From positions 1-25,971 of the forward strand of contig CAZCAS010000009.1 of NCBI GenBank assembly GCA_964496725.1: 25,971 nucleotides of DNA, in the 5' to 3' direction. The DNA comes from JAZGHN01 sp964496725. GTDB lineage: Bacteria; Chloroflexota; Dehalococcoidia; Dehalococcoidales; E44-bin46. The translations under genes were made by a program, and so were the position numbers. Shown here one piece after another: positions 22,367 to 25,971 of the stretch; within the stretch, counting starts at the first letter, position 1, and the number at the start of each line of letters is the position of its first letter. A model generated the notes under the pieces. It worked only from the letters and a program-made list of their open reading frames with translations, ran no database searches and was not told the DNA's origin.

Positions 22367-23692
22367 TCATTTAGCAAAGTATAGATTAGGTAACCACATG
22401 GCAATCTGGGGAAACAGCAGTACCACGGCTAAAGCAATACCCATAACCCCGACAAAGGGTACAATAGAGCGGTAGATATCCGCTAGAGTTATCTCTTTAG
22501 GGGCCATCGCCTTCATAAGAAACAGGTTATAGCCGAAGGGAGGCGTCATGTAAGCCATCTGGCAGGTTATAGTATAGAGGACACCATACCATATTGGGTT
22601 GAAGCCCAGCGAGATTATTAGGGGGACATAAAGAGGAGCAACAATGATGAGCATGGCGGTATCGTCCAGAAACATGCCCATCAGGATATAGGAAAGCTGC
22701 ATCATGACCAGTACCATAAACGGGCTGAGGTGCCACCTTTCGATAAATAGACTCTTTACCGCATGCACCGCACCAAGACCATCAAAGACGGCACCAAAGC
22801 AAAGTGCCGCCAGAATAACCCACATAAACATGCAACTGACGCTCAAAGTATTAGTTAGTGTCCGGTCTAGTACCCGCCGGTTTAACCGGCGGTTGACGAT
22901 AGCGGCGATGGTAGTTGCCAATGCCCCTACTGCTGAAGACTCGACTAGACTGGTTACCCCCATCAGGAACAGTCCCGTCATGGAAAAAATGATGACCAGA
23001 GGAACTATCCCAGCCCGGAGCAGCCGAAACCTCTCTCTCAAGCTAATCATCCGCCGCTCTTCCAGGGGTAACGGTGGTCCCAGGTGTGGCTGAAGCCGGC
23101 ATCTAATAAAGATGTATCCGACGAACATGCCTGCCATCATGATGCCGGGGAGAACACCGGCCATCCATAGCTGACCGACCGGTTGCCTAGCTATCACTCC
23201 ATAGAGAACAAGGACTACGCTGGGCGGAATCAGGATGCCCAGGGAACTGCCAGCCTGGATTACTCCGGTTATCATTATCTTGTCATACTTTCGCTTGAGC
23301 ATTTCTGGTAAGGCGAGGCTGGCTCCAATCGCCATGCCGGCTACGCTTAACCCATTCATAGCCGCTATTGCTGCCATTAGACCAATGGTTCCTATGGCTA
23401 AGCCACCCCTGACTGGACCCGACCAGACATGGAACATGCGGTAAAGGTCATCCGCTATCCCTGACTCGGCAAACATATACCCCATATAGATGAACAAGGG
23501 CAGTGTTAGCAGCGGATACCAATTCAGCAGGATAAAGGCTGCGTGGAAGGGCATCCCCTCAGCACCCGTCCCCCACAGGGCCAGAGCGAAAACAGTGGAG
23601 ACAAAACCGATGGCAGCGAAGACGCGTTGCCCGGTGAGAAGCATGGACATCATCGCGGCAAACATCAGCATAGCGATAAGCTCATAACTCAT
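22367..23692 (-). CDS. dctM: TRAP transporter large permease (DctM family), system 2
   Basis: A 441-residue polytopic permease, clearly paralogous to the DctM of system 1. Shared blocks include FIYMGYMFAESGIADDLYRM (about 67-86), GILIPPSVVLVLYG (about 151-164), the Pro-rich loop PHLGPPLPLEER (about 203-214), VESSAVGALA (about 248-257), LDDTAMLIIVAPL and MTPPFGYNLF. It overlaps dctQ by four bases (ATGA). The branch resembles mannitol/chloroaromatic-type (FcbT3) permeases. It lies downstream of a glycine riboswitch through dctP and dctQ. Confidence 0.92.
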   Translation of the reverse strand: MSYELIAMLMFAAMMSMLLTGQRVFAAIGFVSTVFALALWGTGAEGMPFHAAFILLNWYPLLTLPLFIYMGYMFAESGIADDLYRMFHVWSGPVRGGLAIGTIGLMAAIAAMNGLSVAGMAIGASLALPEMLKRKYDKIMITGVIQAGSSLGILIPPSVVLVLYGVIARQPVGQLWMAGVLPGIMMAGMFVGYIFIRCRLQPHLGPPLPLEERRMISLRERFRLLRAGIVPLVIIFSMTGLFLMGVTSLVESSAVGALATTIAAIVNRRLNRRVLDRTLTNTLSVSCMFMWVILAALCFGAVFDGLGAVHAVKSLFIERWHLSPFMVLVMMQLSYILMGMFLDDTAMLIIVAPLYVPLIISLGFNPIWYGVLYTITCQMAYMTPPFGYNLFLMKAMAPKEITLADIYRSIVPFVGVMGIALAVVLLFPQIAMWLPNLYFAK

Positions 23693-24204
23693 GTTATCTC
23701 CTTCCCTCTAACTTTTGCTAGGTCCTTGAAGAATGTGGCTATAACCTGCAACAGCATCAATACGATGCCGACTATCATAATAATCTTGATGGGGGCCAGA
23801 GGTGGCATCCACGGGGTATAGTTTTTTTGATGGTATGTCAAAGCATATACAATGCCGTCAATGTTGCCGATGATGAGAAATACCACGTAGAAGATAAGAA
23901 AGAAGGCTGTAATAGCGTCAATAAGAGCCTGTCTCTTCGCATCCCACCGGCTATAGAGAAGGTCCATCCTGACATGCGAATCCAGAATCATGGAGTAGCC
24001 ACCGCCAAGCAGGTAATAGGAAGCCATAAGGAACATGGCCACCTCCACTGTCCATATCTTGGGGTCATTAAAAAGGGTCCTGGCGAAAGCCTCCCTTAGC
24101 AGAACCCCCATCATACCGAAGAAGATGGCATACATTGAGAACTTGCCTACCGCCCGGCTGGCTGCATCAATACATCGCACGTAGACTTTTACTGCTTTAG
24201 GCAC
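23689..24204 (-). CDS. dctQ: TRAP transporter small permease (DctQ family), system 2
   Basis: A 171-residue four-helix membrane protein. Helices are near 20-40, 54-72, 96-118 and 138-158. The block MILDSHVRMDLLYSRWDAKRQ between helices 2 and 3 matches that of the first DctQ nearly residue for residue. It is 115 bases after dctP and overlaps dctM by ATGA. A hairpin (24239-24284) lies in the gap to dctP, as in system 1. Confidence 0.88.
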   Translation of the reverse strand: MPKAVKVYVRCIDAASRAVGKFSMYAIFFGMMGVLLREAFARTLFNDPKIWTVEVAMFLMASYYLLGGGYSMILDSHVRMDLLYSRWDAKRQALIDAITAFFLIFYVVFLIIGNIDGIVYALTYHQKNYTPWMPPLAPIKIIMIVGIVLMLLQVIATFFKDLAKVRGKEIT

Positions 24205-24238
24205 TTTACTTCCTTTGCTTTAAGTTGATATTTTCGAA

Positions 24239-24284
24239 GTTAGCCTCCCCTCCCCCTTCCACTCTGCTGAGAGGGAAGGCTAAC
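24239..24284 (-). other. Hairpin between dctP and dctQ of system 2
   Basis: Arms GTTAGCCT (24239-24246) and AGGCTAAC (24277-24284) pair, extended inward by CCC/GGG after a one-base bulge. No U-tract follows on the minus strand (ACTTCGAAAAT). Its position matches the system 1 hairpin, which suggests a role in mRNA stability or in setting the dctP to dctQM ratio. Confidence 0.5.
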
Positions 24285-24319
24285 CTTTATGCTAGACTAA
24301 ACTCTTGTTGTCCAGGTCA

Positions 24320-25450
24320 TCATCGGTACGGAAAGCCGGCTTTTTCCATGGCTGCGTCGTATTCTTTGAGTATCTCTACCACTCTGGCACGTCTGGGGCC
24401 GGTGGCGGCAGTCTCATCCCAGAACTCCTTCGCGTCCTTTATCACCTGCTGCCACTCATCGTCGGGGATGGTGGTCAGCTCCAGCTTTGTTCCTGTCACA
24501 CGGTAGTCAGCTTCACCGTGCCAGTACCAGAGTAGTCGGAAGTAGTCCGACTCACGTATTGTTAGCATGAACAACTCTTTCAGGTCGTCAGGCACCTTCG
24601 CCCATGAGTCGTCGTTAACAAACCAGGAACCCAGCCACCCCCCGCAGAAGTTGTTAGTCAGAAAGTAGTCGCAAACATCAGCCCAGCCCACAGTATAATC
24701 CTCGGTGATGCCTGACCAAGCAACTCCGTCTAGCTCACCGGTTTGAACCGCCATCTGCACGTCCTCATAGGGGAGGGACATGGGGATAACGCCGTAGTAT
24801 TTTCCCGTGAACTGGCCTCCAGTGGGGAACATATACATTCGCAGTCCCTTGAGGTCGCTAAGGTGTTCGATTTTCTTCCCTTTGGTAGCGAAGTTAACCG
24901 GGTCCCAGCTTGACGCATCTAGCCAGGTAACGCCTGGTATCTCGTCGTAGGATTCCCTCCAGATTTTGTCCAGCCCGTAGTACTCAAACAGCACATTAAC
25001 ATCTATTCCGTAGCGTACGGAAAGGGGGTAGTAAGCGGCAAATATAGCCACATCTGCCGGGGACGCTATCGAGTCATCGTCACTCTGGACGGCGTCAACT
25101 GTCCCCTCCTGTAATGCTCGGAACAACTCGCCTTGGGGCACCAGCTCATCAGCAGTATATACGTCTATCCTCATCCGTCCATTGGCCGCCTTATTAAACC
25201 GGTCTATGCTGTTTTTGATGACAAACTGAGACAGGGTAGCACCGGCATAGGTTTGAAGCCTCCACACGATGGGTTCCGTCACTTGTGCTGGTGCTGCTGG
25301 TGCTGGTGCTGGTGCTGCTCCTTCTTCTGGTGCTGCTGAAGGGGCTGCGGCTGGTTTGCCTATACAGCCGCTCATCATCGGTACCACTACTGCCAGCGCC
25401 GTTACCAAGCTAACGACGATGATTAGTTTTCGTAAATCCTTTCTCTTCAA
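24320..25450 (-). CDS. dctP: TRAP transporter substrate-binding lipoprotein (DctP family), system 2
   Basis: A 376-residue solute receptor with KRK, a hydrophobic stretch (about 8-24) and lipobox MMSGC, C29 being acylated. Residues 31-56 are an Ala/Pro linker. The DctP fold follows: R204 (SDLKGLRMYMF) is the conserved carboxylate-binding arginine, and VQMAVQTGELDGVAWSG (about 231-247) is the second conserved block, shared with system 1 (LAIQTGTLDGFGWSG). The start is TTG with GGGAGG seven bases upstream, and the signal peptide begins right there. Transcription may come from the riboswitch side, about 400 bases upstream. The ligand is unknown; glycine itself would be unusual for TRAP, while glycine-derived or glycine-yielding acids would fit the switch. 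Confidence 0.9.
   Translation of the reverse strand: MKRKDLRKLIIVVSLVTALAVVVPMMSGCIGKPAAAPSAAPEEGAAPAPAPAAPAQVTEPIVWRLQTYAGATLSQFVIKNSIDRFNKAANGRMRIDVYTADELVPQGELFRALQEGTVDAVQSDDDSIASPADVAIFAAYYPLSVRYGIDVNVLFEYYGLDKIWRESYDEIPGVTWLDASSWDPVNFATKGKKIEHLSDLKGLRMYMFPTGGQFTGKYYGVIPMSLPYEDVQMAVQTGELDGVAWSGITEDYTVGWADVCDYFLTNNFCGGWLGSWFVNDDSWAKVPDDLKELFMLTIRESDYFRLLWYWHGEADYRVTGTKLELTTIPDDEWQQVIKDAKEFWDETAATGPRRARVVEILKEYDAAMEKAGFPYR
25285..25345. repeat. GCTGGT trinucleotide-type repeats in the second DctP linker
   Basis: Repeated GCTGGT and GCTGCT units encode alternating Ala-Pro and Ala-Ala (residues about 38-56 of the lipoprotein). This low-complexity stretch is likely prone to length change. 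Confidence 0.65.
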
Positions 25451-25501
25451 TGTAAGACCTCCCTTAAGCTTTCTGCCTTTAGAGCATCTCCCAGTTATCG
25501 T

Positions 25502-25519
25502 TTACTTCATACGCATCAT
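25502..25519 (-). other. Five-codon mini-ORF (MMRMK) behind a strong ribosome site
   Basis: On the minus strand AGGAGG (25521-25526) is followed by ATG ATG CGT ATG AAG TAA. Three in-frame ATG codons sit at 1-, 4- and 10-base spacing from the ribosome site, and the stop comes 51 bases before the dctP start. It may be a leader peptide or a chance match. Confidence 0.3.
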
Positions 25520-25660
25520 CCCTCCTCTTTTTATTTTATCTCTCAAAACTCTATATGCTGTTTCGCATCCTCAGTGACAAAGTTCCCTTTGCCGCTGCTA
25601 GGGGGCACCACACCCCCCAGCGGCAAAGAGTAGGAAGGAGGCATTAAGTGAAAAGAAGAA

Positions 25661-25691
25661 GGGCTCAGAGAAACACCCTGCCTCTGAGCCC
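25661..25691 (-). terminator. Terminator-like hairpin in the dctP (system 2) leader
   Basis: A 10-bp stem (25661-25670 with 25682-25691, GGGCTCAGAG/CTCTGAGCCC) closes an 11-base loop. On the minus strand it is followed by TTCTTCTTTTC, a good pyrimidine tract. It would stop most transcripts coming from the riboswitch unless it is regulated, or it may end an unidentified short RNA. Confidence 0.6.
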
Positions 25692-25856
25692 CTCGGGGCA
25701 TCTGCTTGGCTTATCTTCGGAATTGATCTACAGTAAAAATGCCTGTATGACATGATACCGTTTTCACTTCCTAAAAGACCTGTTGCCACAGGCCTTTTCT
25801 ATTTAACCTTCTTTTCTTCTCGCTTAATCCTTTCCTAATAACTCTCATAAAAACTC

Positions 25857-25891
25857 ACAGAGGCATTCGGCCTTAAGCTGACTGCCTCTGT
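25857..25891 (-). terminator. Expression-platform terminator of the glycine riboswitch
   Basis: On the minus strand ACAGAGGCA (25883-25891) pairs with TGCCTCTGT (25857-25865), followed by GAGTTTTTATG. The first arm overlaps the 3' strand of the aptamer's closing helix (CAGAG), so aptamer and terminator exclude each other. Confidence 0.8.
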
Positions 25892-25971
25892 CCTTTTTAC
25901 CTGAGAGATTATCTGCATACTCTGCAGACTCACCCCTTCGGTGCCCCACCTATCAGGGGTCTCTCCAGAGA
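25886..25971 (-). ncRNA. Glycine riboswitch aptamer
   Basis: The minus strand shows the glycine aptamer hallmarks in order: CTCTGGAGAG at the 5' end, a CCCC/GGGG hairpin, the conserved CACCGAAGGGG core (from about 25932-25944), a variable stem TCTGCA/TGCAGA (25923-25928 with 25912-25917), and then AATCTCTCAGG and AAAAAGGACAGAG. The closing helix is CTCTG (25966-25970) with CAGAG (25886-25890). Ligand binding would hold CAGAG and block the overlapping terminator, making an ON switch. Only one aptamer is visible; a first aptamer of a tandem pair could lie beyond the window edge. The next gene downstream is dctP of TRAP system 2. Confidence 0.9.

Larger units (their letters stand above)
25451..25855 (-). 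other. 400-base leader between the glycine riboswitch terminator and dctP
   Basis: No real protein gene is seen. In mRNA order it contains a GU-containing 11-bp hairpin around 25769-25794 (AAAAGGCCTGT/ACAGGTCTTTT), a terminator-like hairpin (25661-25691), an 11-bp hairpin with G/C-rich inner extension (25587-25628), and a tiny ORF with a strong ribosome site (25502-25519). A weak promoter (TTGTCA 25575-25580, 19 bases, TATAGA 25550-25555) is possible just before dctP. Confidence 0.5.

Noticed and set aside
25598..25789. 63-codon minus-strand ORF just below the glycine riboswitch
   Set aside because: It spans two hairpins, has no ribosome site and reads as low-likelihood peptide; it does not look like a gene controlled by the switch.
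1..25971. tRNA genes, rRNA, CRISPR arrays, IS elements or phage genes
   Set aside because: No clover-leaf with CCA-stem and GTTCGA-type loop, no regularly spaced direct repeats and no transposase or integrase was seen on either strand.

Overview
The window reads as a chromosomal segment of an anaerobic or facultatively anaerobic, heterotrophic bacterium. It carries an oxygen-sensitive class I (Fe-S) fumarase, a tungsten-type aldehyde:ferredoxin oxidoreductase, an iron-containing alcohol dehydrogenase and three high-affinity uptake systems. Base composition is near 50% GC, Shine-Dalgarno sequences are strong (GGAGG type), and TTG and GTG starts are used. All three binding-protein lipoproteins have a '[LMT]-x-[ST]-G-C' lipobox followed by a Pro/Ala linker. 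That combination recalls anaerobic Chloroflexota (Dehalococcoidia-like) genomes, but this taxonomic guess is weak and rests on style, not on a marker gene. No tRNA, rRNA, CRISPR, IS element or phage gene was seen.

Layout. 1-2528 (minus): malic enzyme, then the alpha and (cut) beta subunits of fumarase, under a clear promoter. 2688-4174 (plus): a small cupin and a D-2-hydroxyacid dehydrogenase, ended by a terminator that also serves the convergent gene. 4284-13808 (minus): in transcription order alanine dehydrogenase (own promoter and terminator), a ThiF/MoeB-type E1 enzyme, a MoaD-like sulfur carrier, a class III omega-aminotransferase with a strong promoter and a long structured leader, a TRAP transporter (dctP, dctQ, dctM) and the aldehyde:ferredoxin oxidoreductase. 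14074-14853 (plus): an SDR oxidoreductase. 14976-19815 (minus): a full branched-chain-amino-acid-type ABC importer livK-H-M-G-F, with two tandem promoters upstream. 20457-25450 (minus): a second TRAP transporter, an iron alcohol dehydrogenase and a universal stress protein. 25857-25971 (minus): a glycine riboswitch with its own terminator, at the head of the second TRAP transporter.

How the genes may work together (inference). The 4.3-13.8 kb block forms a coherent pathway for an amino-organic acid. The TRAP system imports it. The omega-aminotransferase moves its amino group to pyruvate, giving an aldehyde and alanine. Alanine dehydrogenase recycles alanine to pyruvate and ammonia. The aldehyde oxidoreductase oxidises the aldehyde with ferredoxin, and MoaD/ThiF would supply the dithiolene sulfur of its pterin cofactor. 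The alcohol dehydrogenase near the second TRAP set could be a reductive outlet. Malic enzyme and fumarase link the products to C4 metabolism. The most novel-looking elements are regulatory: the ~240-nt aminotransferase leader, the glycine switch placed ahead of a TRAP transporter, and paired palindromes inside the two liv promoters.
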